In this document: one piece after another, positions 44,374 through 52,645 of the stretch
Layout: the number at the start of each line of letters is the position of its first letter
Position numbering within the stretch: the stretch's first letter is position 1
Origin: CAZAKZ01 sp964485695
GTDB lineage: Bacteria; Planctomycetota; JAFGQW01
DNA length: 64,000 bases
Assembly: GCA_964485695.1 (NCBI GenBank)
Contig: CAZAKZ010000005.1
Span: 23,681 to 87,680 of the forward strand
Direction of reading: 5' to 3'
Translations under genes and position numbers: made by a program
Notes under the pieces: generated by a model
Databases searched by the model: none
Seen by the model: the letters and a program-made list of their open reading frames with translations, nothing else
Told to the model about the DNA's origin: nothing

Positions 44374-45369
44374 TCATGGGCCCGGAGGGAGGGAAACCAC
44401 CTCTGCGGCGACCTGCACGGCATTGAGGGCCGCACCCTTGAGGAGCTGGTCCCCCACCACCCAGAGGTGGAGCCCTCGGGCCACATCCGGGTCCTGCCGG
44501 CACCGCCCCACTAGCACCGACCTGCGGCCGGTTGCGGCCAGGGGCGTGGGCATGGGATCCCGGACGTAGCGAAGGCCCGGGAAGGCATCCAGGGCCGCCG
44601 TGACCCGTTCCAGGTGCAGGGCTTCCCGGGTTTCCAAGTATACGGCCTCGCTATGCGCGCGCATCACGGGCACGCGAACACAGGTGGCGGAGATCTTCAG
44701 GTCCGGCAGGCTCAAGATCTTCCGGGTCTCCCGGGCAATCTTCCATTCCTCGCCGGTGAATCCCCCGGCCTCGAGGTCCCCCACCTGGGGCACCACGTTG
44801 AAGGCGAGAGGCTGGGGAAAGATCCGGGCCCCGGACTCCCCGCCCTCGAGCACGATCCGGGTGCCGGACTCCAGCTCCTCCATGCCCTGCACCCCGGCCC
44901 CGGAAGCCGCCTGGTACGTGGCCACCTGGACCCTCTCGAGGGGAGACAGATCGTGAATGGCCTTCAGCGGCAGCACCAGGAGGGCGGCCGAGCAGTTGGG
45001 ATTGGCGATGACCTGGTGCGCCGCACCCAGGTCGCCCCGGTTCACCTCCGGAACCACCAGGGGCACGTGGGGTTCCAGGCGAAAAGCGCTCGAGTTGTCG
45101 ATGACCCGGGCCCCGGCCCGGGTGGCTTCCGGAACCCACTGCCGGCTCACGGCCGCCCCGGCCGAGAAAAAGACCAGGTCCGCGCCCTCGAAGCACGAGG
45201 CCCCGAGGTTCAGGACCGGGATGGGATTCCCCTTGAAGGCCAGCGTCGCCCCGGGCTCTTGATCCGAGGCAAAGAGGCGGAGCGCCTCTACCTCGACCAT
45301 TCCGCTCTCCAGGAGGGAGACAATCTCCCGCCCCACCGCTCCGGTGGCGCCCACAATGCAGACGTCCAC
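44374..45369 (-). CDS. asd: Aspartate-semialdehyde dehydrogenase
   Basis: A 331-residue enzyme that reduces aspartyl phosphate to aspartate semialdehyde for lysine, threonine, methionine and diaminopimelate. It has the NADP motif GATGAVG (7-13), catalytic C126 in NPNCSAAL and a TYQAASGAG block. It starts with GTG at 45369, one base after the stop of the small membrane-protein gene. It is about ten residues shorter than the usual 340. The gene is in the same direction as the sugar-nucleotide operon but 186 bp away. Confidence 0.93.
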   Translation of the reverse strand: MDVCIVGATGAVGREIVSLLESGMVEVEALRLFASDQEPGATLAFKGNPIPVLNLGASCFEGADLVFFSAGAAVSRQWVPEATRAGARVIDNSSAFRLEPHVPLVVPEVNRGDLGAAHQVIANPNCSAALLVLPLKAIHDLSPLERVQVATYQAASGAGVQGMEELESGTRIVLEGGESGARIFPQPLAFNVVPQVGDLEAGGFTGEEWKIARETRKILSLPDLKISATCVRVPVMRAHSEAVYLETREALHLERVTAALDAFPGLRYVRDPMPTPLAATGRRSVLVGRCRQDPDVARGLHLWVVGDQLLKGAALNAVQVAAEVVSLPPGP

Positions 45370-45370
45370 G

Positions 45371-45511
45371 CTATTCCCCCTTCTTCTGCCACGGCCCCAG
45401 GCGCCGCAACCACACCAGCACGGAACCGGCCCCGAAGATGGACATGAGCAGGATGATCACGAAGGCCGCAATGGCGAGGACAATGGCCGAAGGCCCGAGA
45501 AACCAGATCAA
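45371..45511 (-). CDS. Small single-pass membrane protein
   Basis: A possible 46-residue protein starting at TTG 45511, five bases after GAGGTG. It has a hydrophobic segment (about residues 4-30, with IVLAIAAFVIILLMSI) and a basic, Trp-containing tail ending KKGE. The stop lies one base before asd, so co-translation is likely. A longer in-frame start is possible but lacks a ribosome site. No family is recognised. Confidence 0.45.
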   Translation of the reverse strand: MIWFLGPSAIVLAIAAFVIILLMSIFGAGSVLVWLRRLGPWQKKGE

Positions 45512-45955
45512 GGAACACCTCGAAGCAGAGGGCGTCAGGAATCGCTCACCAGGAGACCTGGCATTATATACTGGATCGCAAGGCGCGCGAACGGGAATCA
45601 TCAACCACCCGCATAGCGGGTTGCTTGAGGAAGCCCTGTCGAAGGGGACGTACCGTGCATTCGGGCACAGACGCTCGCCGGATTCCGGATCCGCGTCATT
45701 GCATCGCTTGGAACGCGGCCACCCTCCATGTCCGGGCGGGTAAAAACCCGTTTCTTCCTCGATTTCGCGAAGCCGGTCCGCACCGCGAAAATACAAAAAT
45801 ATTCGTTTTTTTAGGATTTCCGGCAATTGGCCGGCCAGCCCCTGTCCTCCGTGGTTACGAGATACTACAATCGCGGCGCGGTCGGATCGCGTTGACAATC
45901 GCGGATCCTGTGGAACTTCGCACGCGCGCACTCAATCGAGAGAGGAACGCGGCCC
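45512..45955. other. Divergent intergenic region with hairpin and -35-like site
   Basis: About 440 bp without a gene. It holds the CGGGT-AAAA-ACCCG repeat at 45737-45750, an AT-rich run near 45787-45815, and a perfect TTGACA at 45892-45897, 59 bp before the biotin carboxylase start. The -10 at 17 bp (ACTTCG) is poor. Confidence 0.4.
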
Positions 45956-47464
45956 GTGATTCAAAAGGTTCTCATCGCCAACCGCGGCGAGATCGTCATC
46001 CGGATCCTCAAGACGTTGAAGGACAGGGGGGTCAAAGGCGTCGCCGTCTACTCGGAGCCGGACCTGAAAGCGCCCCACGTGAGCGCGGCGGACGAGGCGT
46101 ATCCGCTCGGATCCGCCGCGCCCGCGGAATCCTACCTGAACCAGGACAAGCTCATCGCGATTGCCAGAGAGTCCGGTTGCGATGCGGTCCACCCGGGCTA
46201 CGGTTTCCTGAGCGAGAACGCCGACTTCGCGCGCCGCTGCCAGGCCGAGGGTCTCATCTGGATCGGTCCTCCGCCCGCCGCCATCGATGCCATGGGCACC
46301 AAGTTGGAAGCGCGCAAGATCATGATCGACGCCGACGTGCCGGTGGTGCCGGGCACCGAGGGCACGAGTGATGACTACGAGGGCCTCAGGAAGTCCGCCG
46401 AGGCCATGGGCTTTCCGGTGCTGATCAAGGCCACGGCCGGCGGCGGAGGCAAGGGCATGCGGATCGTAAACAATCCGGAGGAGTTCAAGCTGTACGCCGC
46501 GGCCGCCAGCAGCGAGGCGGAAAAGGCGTTCGGCAACCCGATCATCTACGTCGAGAAATACATCGAGCGACCCCGGCACATCGAGTTTCAGATCTTCGCT
46601 GACGACCACGGCAACTTCGTTCACCTGTTCGAGCGTGAGTGCTCCATCCAGCGGCGCCACCAGAAGATCATCGAGGAAACACCCTCGCCCGGCTTCACCC
46701 CGGAGCTCCGGGAACGGATGGGCCAGGCGGCCGTCGCCGCCGCGCGCGCGGTCGACTATCGCGGTGCGGGAACCGTGGAGTTCCTCCTGGACCAGGACCG
46801 GAACTTCTACTTCCTGGAGATGAACACGAGGCTCCAGGTGGAGCACCCGATCACCGAGGAGGTGACCCACCTCGACCTGGTGCGGCTCCAGGGCGAGGTG
46901 GCCAACGGCTTCGCGCTTCCGAAATCGGCGCTGAATCCGGTGCAACAGGGACACGCGATCGAGTGCCGCGTGTACGCGGAAGATCCATCCATGAACTTCC
47001 TGCCGACGAGCGGCGAGGTTCTCCACGTCCTCCACCCCCGCGGGCCCGGGGTCCGGGTCGACTCGGCGCTCAAGGCCGGGTTCGAGGTCTCCATCCACTA
47101 CGACCCGATGCTCTGCAAGATCATCACCACCGGGCGGGATCGCGAGGAGGCCGTCGGGCGCATGCGCGCGGTGCTGAGCGAGTTCGTGGTGCTCGGCATC
47201 TCCACGAACATCCTGCACCTCCAGGCCATCCTGGACACGGAGGCGTTCTGGCGCGGGGATCTCTCAACCCATTTCCTGCAGGAACACCTGCCCGACTGGC
47301 AGCCGGAGCACGTGGAGCTGCCGGACGAAGGCAAGGCCGGCCTCCTCCTGCCCGACCTGGTCGGCGTGCCGGACGGTACGTCGGTCCATTCCAGAGCCGG
47401 TCGGCCAGGCCCGTGTCCACCGTTTTCGGGCTGGCGTCGCCTTTCCTGGAAGGAGGGGTACTGA
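45956..47464 (+). CDS. accC: Biotin carboxylase subunit of an acyl-CoA carboxylase
   Basis: A 502-residue biotin carboxylase: VLIANRGEIVIRIL, HPGYGFLSENADFA, ATP-grasp KATAGGGGKGMRIV, ECSIQRRHQK, MNTRLQVEHP, and FLQEHLPDW at the end of the catalytic part. It carboxylates biotin with ATP and bicarbonate. The C-terminal 45 residues after that are unlike AccC of fatty-acid synthesis and look like a linker as in propionyl/methylcrotonyl-CoA carboxylase alpha chains. The GTG start is preceded by AGAGAGG. The TGA overlaps the ATG of the biotin-carrier gene (TGATG). No carboxyltransferase gene is near, so the substrate is unknown. Confidence 0.87.
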   Translation: MIQKVLIANRGEIVIRILKTLKDRGVKGVAVYSEPDLKAPHVSAADEAYPLGSAAPAESYLNQDKLIAIARESGCDAVHPGYGFLSENADFARRCQAEGLIWIGPPPAAIDAMGTKLEARKIMIDADVPVVPGTEGTSDDYEGLRKSAEAMGFPVLIKATAGGGGKGMRIVNNPEEFKLYAAAASSEAEKAFGNPIIYVEKYIERPRHIEFQIFADDHGNFVHLFERECSIQRRHQKIIEETPSPGFTPELRERMGQAAVAAARAVDYRGAGTVEFLLDQDRNFYFLEMNTRLQVEHPITEEVTHLDLVRLQGEVANGFALPKSALNPVQQGHAIECRVYAEDPSMNFLPTSGEVLHVLHPRGPGVRVDSALKAGFEVSIHYDPMLCKIITTGRDREEAVGRMRAVLSEFVVLGISTNILHLQAILDTEAFWRGDLSTHFLQEHLPDWQPEHVELPDEGKAGLLLPDLVGVPDGTSVHSRAGRPGPCPPFSGWRRLSWKEGY

Positions 47465-47943
47465 TGGACCGCACATTCAAACGAGGACAAGAGATCCTGA
47501 ATGTCTCCGCCTACCATGACGAGGACCGGATCACGCTCGCCACCGAAGACGGCGCCAAGGAGTTTCTCTGGGAGCAACTGAACCCGGGCGAGTATCTTCT
47601 CAAGTCCAACGGCCTGCAGCACCTCGTGGTGGTGGCGCGCAAGGGAAAGGACCGCTGGATCTGGGTGGACGGACACATTCACGTGCTCAAGGTCGTCTCC
47701 GGCCGAACGCCCGTGAAGAGCGAGGTCGAGGGCAGCCTCACGGCACCGATGAACGGCGTGGTCTTGAAGCTCCTGGTCAAGCCGGGCGACGAGGTGAAGA
47801 AGAAACAGCCGTTGCTGATGCTCGAAGCCATGAAGATGCAGCACGAGATCTTTTCTCCTCGCGATGGCCTGGTCCGGACGGTGAACTGCCAGGAGGGCAA
47901 TCAGGTCGAGAGCGGCGCGGCACTCGTCGAGCTGGAGGAGTAG
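47464..47943 (+). CDS. Biotin carboxyl carrier protein, split-alpha-chain type
   Basis: A 159-residue protein. Residues about 85-159 are the biotinyl domain with the target lysine K124 in LEAMKMQHEI. Residues 1-80 resemble part of the BT region that joins the two in single-chain propionyl-CoA carboxylase alpha subunits, not AccB. Together with the preceding gene it looks like one alpha chain split in two. It starts at ATG 47464 within the stop of accC. The reading frame extends upstream through accC, but that is shadow. Confidence 0.85.
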   Translation: MDRTFKRGQEILNVSAYHDEDRITLATEDGAKEFLWEQLNPGEYLLKSNGLQHLVVVARKGKDRWIWVDGHIHVLKVVSGRTPVKSEVEGSLTAPMNGVVLKLLVKPGDEVKKKQPLLMLEAMKMQHEIFSPRDGLVRTVNCQEGNQVESGAALVELEE

Positions 47944-47964
47944 GATTTTTTTACTCTCTCCCTA

Positions 47965-49473
47965 CTAATCCCGATCCCGCCCCCGGTACCGCAGGGCCTC
48001 GGCGATCTCCGCCTCTCCCACGTCCCCCCCGTCCCTGAGATCGGCCAGGGTCCGGGCCACGCGCAGGATCCGGTGATAGGCCCGGGCCGACAGGTCCAGC
48101 TTCCGGGCCGCTTCCCGCAGCAGAGCTGCGGCCGCCGGAGTCGGGGCCGCGCAGCGCAGGGTTTCTTCAGGGCCCAGATGGGCGTTGAGCACGGCGCCTG
48201 CATGCCGCTTGACCTGACGTGCGCGGGCCGCCTGCACCTGGTCCCGTGCATCAGCGCTGGTCAAACCGGCGCGGTCGCCTTCCAGGTCCTCCGGGAACAC
48301 CGGCCCCACCGTCACCTCCAGGTCGATGCGGTCCAGGAGGGCGCCGCTCAGGCGCTTCCGGTATCGAAGGATGTCGCTCGTTCCACAGGTGCAGGCCCGG
48401 GTCGGATGTGTGGCGAATCCGCAGGGGCAGGGATTCATGGCCGCAACGAGCTGGAACCGGGAGGGGAACCGCATGGCGCAACCGGCCCGCACCACCGACA
48501 CGGATCCCTCCTCAACGCATTCCCGCAGGGACTCCAGGGCGTCCCGCCGGAACTCGGGAAGCTCGTCCAGGAACAGGATTCCGTTGTGGGCCAGGCTGAT
48601 CTCCCCGGGCCGGGGCGGGTTGCCGCCCCCCACCAGGCCGGCGTGGCTGATGGTGTGGTGTGGCGCGCGAAAGGGCGGCACGGCCCTGCCCAGGCCCCGG
48701 TCTCGGCCCAGAACCGAGGCGATGAGCGCCGTCTCCAGCTGCGCTTCGGTGTCCAGGTCGGGCAGGAGGCCGGGCATGCGCCGGGCCAGCAGGGTCTTGC
48801 CGGTGCCCGGAGGCCCTGCCATGAGCAGGCTGTGTCCACCGGCGGCCGCCACCACAAGGGCCCGCTTGGCCAGGTCCTGGCCCCGCACGTCCGCGATGTC
48901 CTCGACGGATTCTGGTTCGTCGCGTTCGGCAGCGTCCGGTCTCTGCACCACGGGCGCTTCCCCATGGACCAGGAACCGCACTGCCTGGACCAGGGTCTCC
49001 ACCGGGACCACGGGCAGATCCACGTAGCGCAGCACCTCGGCCTCGTTCCCCGCCGGCAGGATCAGCCCCTCGATGTCGTCCCGCTTCCGGGCCAGCAGTC
49101 CCAGGGCCAGGGCCCCGCGCACCCGGCGCACCTGGCCGGAAAGGGCCAGCTCCCCGGCCACCAGGAATCGCTCGAGCCGGTCCGCCGGCACCAGGTTGCG
49201 GGTGGCCAGGATGCCCAGGGCAATGGCCAGGTCCAGGGAGGCGCCCTCCTTCTTGAGGTCGGCGGGGGCCAGGTTGATGAGCACCGGGCCGGTAGGCAAC
49301 GGCAGATTCGAGGACCGGAAGGCGCCGAGGATGCGCTCCTTGCTCTCCCGCACCGGGGTCGTGGGCAGTCCCACGTAGGTGAATCGCTTCATGCCCCGGC
49401 CCTGGAGGACCTCGACGCAGATGCCCACGGCTTCCAGGCCTTGGAGGGCGCTTCCGAGAATCCGGACGACCAA
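47965..49473 (-). CDS. comM: Mg-chelatase-like ATPase ComM/YifB
   Basis: A 502-residue AAA+ protein. N-terminal Lon-like domain (YVGLPTTPVRESKERILGA), Walker A GPPGTGKTLLARRMP, Walker B ILFLDELPEF, and a Cys-rich PCPCG segment (NPCPCGFATHPTRACTCG). ComM is a hexameric helicase that promotes branch migration of single-stranded DNA in natural transformation; other competence genes are not in the window. The TTG start at 49473 is six bases after GGAGG. It converges with the biotin-carrier gene 21 bp away. Confidence 0.9.
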   Translation of the reverse strand: MVVRILGSALQGLEAVGICVEVLQGRGMKRFTYVGLPTTPVRESKERILGAFRSSNLPLPTGPVLINLAPADLKKEGASLDLAIALGILATRNLVPADRLERFLVAGELALSGQVRRVRGALALGLLARKRDDIEGLILPAGNEAEVLRYVDLPVVPVETLVQAVRFLVHGEAPVVQRPDAAERDEPESVEDIADVRGQDLAKRALVVAAAGGHSLLMAGPPGTGKTLLARRMPGLLPDLDTEAQLETALIASVLGRDRGLGRAVPPFRAPHHTISHAGLVGGGNPPRPGEISLAHNGILFLDELPEFRRDALESLRECVEEGSVSVVRAGCAMRFPSRFQLVAAMNPCPCGFATHPTRACTCGTSDILRYRKRLSGALLDRIDLEVTVGPVFPEDLEGDRAGLTSADARDQVQAARARQVKRHAGAVLNAHLGPEETLRCAAPTPAAAALLREAARKLDLSARAYHRILRVARTLADLRDGGDVGEAEIAEALRYRGRDRD

Positions 49474-49764
49474 GATCCGCCTCCTCTCCGGACACTACAC
49501 GCAACGCCCCGTGAGTCGGACGCCGGCGCCGGCGGTTAACAAAAAAATTGCCCTCTGGTTCGCGCCGGAGCAATTATCTCCGTAACATCCAGTATGGATC
49601 GGGTTTGTCGCGCTGCTTGAAAGGCTACAATCTCGTAATGCCCGGGAAGTTATGGCATCCTTTCAGGGGCGCCGGGAAAGGACTATTTTTTGGCCAATCT
49701 GGCGGCCTCGAGACGCCGATTCGAACCGTATCCAACCACGGCGCCCGTGATGAATCGAGGATCT

Positions 49765-52197
49765 ATGAACATACGGATTGCACTTTGTCTGACAGTGCTC
49801 TGGCTCGCGTCCACCCCGATGGCTCCGGCCCAGAAAGACCCGGCCGACGAAATCGTAGAGAAGGTCGCCCGGTACACCAAGATCATGGCCGATCGGGAAC
49901 CTGACGCCTCCTGGACCCTCATCACCCGGCTGAAGGCCCTGGGTCCCCGGGTCGTGGAGGCCCTGAAGCCCTACCTGGAAAAGGGATCGCCCACCGTGCG
50001 TATCGCCGCGGCCGGCACCCTGATTCACTTCGGGGAAAAAGCACTGGGGCACAAAGCACTCCTGGCCCTGGCATCGAGTCCGGACCAGACCCTGGCCGCC
50101 CGCCGCATCACCCTGCGGATCCTGGGAAGCCAGGGGGACCTTTCCATTGCTCCGGATATCAAGAGCCTGATGGACAGGACCGCCGATCCCCGGATCAAGC
50201 TCGAAGCGGCCCGGGCTCTCTGGGTCCTGAGCCAGGATCACCGCCCCGCCGCCCGGTCCGTTCTCGAGGCGTTCCTGAAATCCGACGACCTGGACCTCAA
50301 AGCCGAGGGGGCCCTGGCCCTGGCGGCCTTCGAGGCGTTCGAGAAGGCCCGTCCGGTGCTGGAAGCCCTCCGGGACGAACCCAGCGAGCGCGGTCAGCTG
50401 GCCCGTTCCTATCTTCGCACCCTGAACGTCAATCGGCAGTTGCAGCGCTATTCCGTCGAGAACGCCCGGTTCGTGCCCGCCCGGAGCCGGTTCGATCTGC
50501 TCGCCGAGGTGCTCCACAAGATCGACCACTACCACCCGGATGGAGACAAGAAATCGGTGGAGGACCTTCTCGGAGCCGCGGCCAAGGGCATGCTCCGGAA
50601 GATGGATACGCACAGCACCTACCTCACCGCCAAGCAGCGGGCCGACTGGATGTTCGACCTGAACAAGAACTACTGCGGCATCGGCGCCTTCGTCAACTTC
50701 AACCAGCGCGACGTCTTCACCATCATCCGACCCATCTATTCCGGACCTGCGTACCGGGCGGGTCTCCGGACCGACGACAACATCCTCGAGGTGGACGGCT
50801 GGTCCACCCGGGATCAGGACCTGAACGAGATCGTGAAACGCCTCAAGGGTCCGGCCGGAACCCTGGTGAAGATCAAGGTCATGCGCCGCGTCTGGAAGGA
50901 ACCCCGGATCATCGCCATCAAGCGAGCACGCATCAAGATCCAGTCCGTGCGGTGGGAAATGCTCCCCGGCAAGATCGGCTACGTGGAGCTGACCGGCTTC
51001 GGCGGCGAGACGTCCCATGAACTCGACGTGACGCTCGGTCGCCTCAACGCCATGGGCATGGTGGGCCTGATCCTGGATCTCCGCGACAACCAGGGTGGAT
51101 ACCTGCCCACCGCCATCAAGGTGGCGGACAAGTTCCTCGACCGGGACAAGCTCATCGTCTACTGGGAGGGACGGAACAAGATTCTCGCCTCGCGCGAGGA
51201 GATCCGCACCACCGAGGCCCTGACCCAGCCCGACTATCCCCTGGTCGTCCTCACCAACCAGCACAGCGCCAGTGCCTCGGAAATCGTGGCGGGGGCGCTC
51301 CAGTACTACGGCCGTGCGAAGCTCGTGGGTAGGCGGACCTACGGCAAGGGCAGCGTCCAGCAGATCCTGAACCTCAACTCCCGGCCGGGCGACAAGTTCT
51401 TCGACCGGCCCCGGCGCAACGGATGGTACGACACCGGCGAGGCCTTCACGGACCGGAACCGCAACGGCCGCTACGATTCCGGCGAGCCTTTCGAGGACCG
51501 GCCCAGGAAAAACGGTTCCTGGGACCCGGGGGAGACCTTCGAGGACCAGAACCGAAACGGGAAACGGGATGAGGGCGAGCCCTTCGAGGACACCAACAGC
51601 GACGGCGAGTACAACCCGCCCGAGGCGTACGAGGACCAGAACGGGAACGGGCGCTTCGATATCGGACCGGGGATCAAGATCACCATCGCCCGCTACTATC
51701 TCCCGGACGGCCGCTGCATCCACAAGGAGCGGAACCGCGACGGCGTGGTGGTCGAGAAGGGGGGAATCCAGCCGGACATCGAGGTGAAGCCCATGGAATG
51801 GGCGAGCTGGAAGGAGGAAGAGGTCTCAAAACTCCTCGAGGGAAACGTGTTCCGGAAATACGTGAACCAGCACTGGGACGCCCACAAGGCCCTGTTCGAC
51901 CGCCTGGCCTCCTACGACCGCTACGATCACACCCGGTATCCCGACTTCGCTGCTTTCCACAAGAGTCTGAACACGCGCCTCGAGGCGGGCGACGTCCGCC
52001 GGTGGTTGCGTCTGTTCGTTCGCAGGAAGGTGATGGACCATCGTGGGCGGGAGTTCGTGGGTATCTACTTCGGGGGAGACTTCCAGGAGGACAGACAGCT
52101 GCAGCGGGCGATCGTGGAGGTCTACAATTCGCTCTCTCCCCCCAGATCCGTACGATCCATCGAGGAATACAAGCGGTTCGAGATCGAAAAGGAATGA
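49765..52197 (+). CDS. S41 C-terminal-processing protease with HEAT-like repeats and inserted Ca-binding-like repeats
   Basis: An 810-residue secreted protein with signal peptide (MNIRIALCLTVLWLAS to APAQ). Residues about 25-215 are helical HEAT-like repeats (AAAGTLIHFGEKALG and similar). PDZ domain about 285-385, then the S41 catalytic domain with Ser503 in HSASASE and Lys528 in RTYGKGS, 25 residues apart as in CtpA. Residues 546-636 (51400-51672) hold six units such as FEDQNRNGKRDEGEP, each with a D-x-N-x-N/D-G-x-x-D pattern like a thrombospondin-3 or dockerin loop. They interrupt the domain after the Lys strand. They may bind calcium, so activity could depend on it; this is inference. ATG 49765 follows GAGG. 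No operon partner. Confidence 0.85.
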   Translation: MNIRIALCLTVLWLASTPMAPAQKDPADEIVEKVARYTKIMADREPDASWTLITRLKALGPRVVEALKPYLEKGSPTVRIAAAGTLIHFGEKALGHKALLALASSPDQTLAARRITLRILGSQGDLSIAPDIKSLMDRTADPRIKLEAARALWVLSQDHRPAARSVLEAFLKSDDLDLKAEGALALAAFEAFEKARPVLEALRDEPSERGQLARSYLRTLNVNRQLQRYSVENARFVPARSRFDLLAEVLHKIDHYHPDGDKKSVEDLLGAAAKGMLRKMDTHSTYLTAKQRADWMFDLNKNYCGIGAFVNFNQRDVFTIIRPIYSGPAYRAGLRTDDNILEVDGWSTRDQDLNEIVKRLKGPAGTLVKIKVMRRVWKEPRIIAIKRARIKIQSVRWEMLPGKIGYVELTGFGGETSHELDVTLGRLNAMGMVGLILDLRDNQGGYLPTAIKVADKFLDRDKLIVYWEGRNKILASREEIRTTEALTQPDYPLVVLTNQHSASASEIVAGALQYYGRAKLVGRRTYGKGSVQQILNLNSRPGDKFFDRPRRNGWYDTGEAFTDRNRNGRYDSGEPFEDRPRKNGSWDPGETFEDQNRNGKRDEGEPFEDTNSDGEYNPPEAYEDQNGNGRFDIGPGIKITIARYYLPDGRCIHKERNRDGVVVEKGGIQPDIEVKPMEWASWKEEEVSKLLEGNVFRKYVNQHWDAHKALFDRLASYDRYDHTRYPDFAAFHKSLNTRLEAGDVRRWLRLFVRRKVMDHRGREFVGIYFGGDFQEDRQLQRAIVEVYNSLSPPRSVRSIEEYKRFEIEKE
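51400..51672 (+). repeat. Six tandem Ca-binding-like units in the S41 protease
   Basis: About 45 bp per unit, 91 residues in all, with the consensus FED-x-N-x-NG-x-x-D-x-GEP. Asp/Asn positions match a calcium loop in the second, fourth and sixth units; the first, third and fifth are degenerate. Confidence 0.75.
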
Positions 52198-52240
52198 TCC
52201 CCGACCGACGGACAGCCGACAAATTGTTGAGACCTGGGGG

Positions 52241-52645
52241 CTACTCCCCCTCCTTGTTCCAGTTCACCCCGTCCAGAGCCGGCCCGTCCAGCGCTTCCTG
52301 AAAATCGTAGACGTCGGTAAATTCGTCCAGGCTGTCCTCCGGCCTCTTTTTCAGGAGATCGTTCTCCACCAGATTGAAGACGATTTTCCCGAAATCGAGG
52401 GTGGCTCTGACCCCCCAGTGGTTGAAGACGGCCCGGGCCAGGTACCCGAACTGCTGGAGGGCATACTCGCGAATTCCCCTGAGCAACTCCACTCCCGTGA
52501 TGTGGCGGCTCTCCTCGTCCGGGAGATGGCGTCGATCCAGGGATTCCATGGTGAAATCCAGCGCGCGGAAAACAAACTCGTAGGCTTCCACCCTGTAGCG
52601 TGGGTCCTTTTCCACGATTTCTCGTAGCTTGTGCGTGAGATTCAT
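52241..52645 (-). CDS. Minf_1886 family protein
   Basis: A 134-residue protein of the conserved uncharacterised Minf_1886 family: YEFVFRALDFTMESL, HITGVELLRGIREYA and FNHWGVRATLDFGKIVFNLVEN. The family has no known function; it occurs in Verrucomicrobiota, Planctomycetota and relatives. The ATG overlaps the ricT stop by four bases, placing it at the end of the dnaA-like/tmk/holB/ricT operon. No motifs for catalysis or membranes are seen. Confidence 0.85.
   Translation of the reverse strand: MNLTHKLREIVEKDPRYRVEAYEFVFRALDFTMESLDRRHLPDEESRHITGVELLRGIREYALQQFGYLARAVFNHWGVRATLDFGKIVFNLVENDLLKKRPEDSLDEFTDVYDFQEALDGPALDGVNWNKEGE

Noticed and set aside
45892..45897. Confident sigma-70 promoter for accC
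   Set aside because: TTGACA is perfect but the -10 at 16-18 bp spacing does not match, so it is only noted within the intergenic entry.
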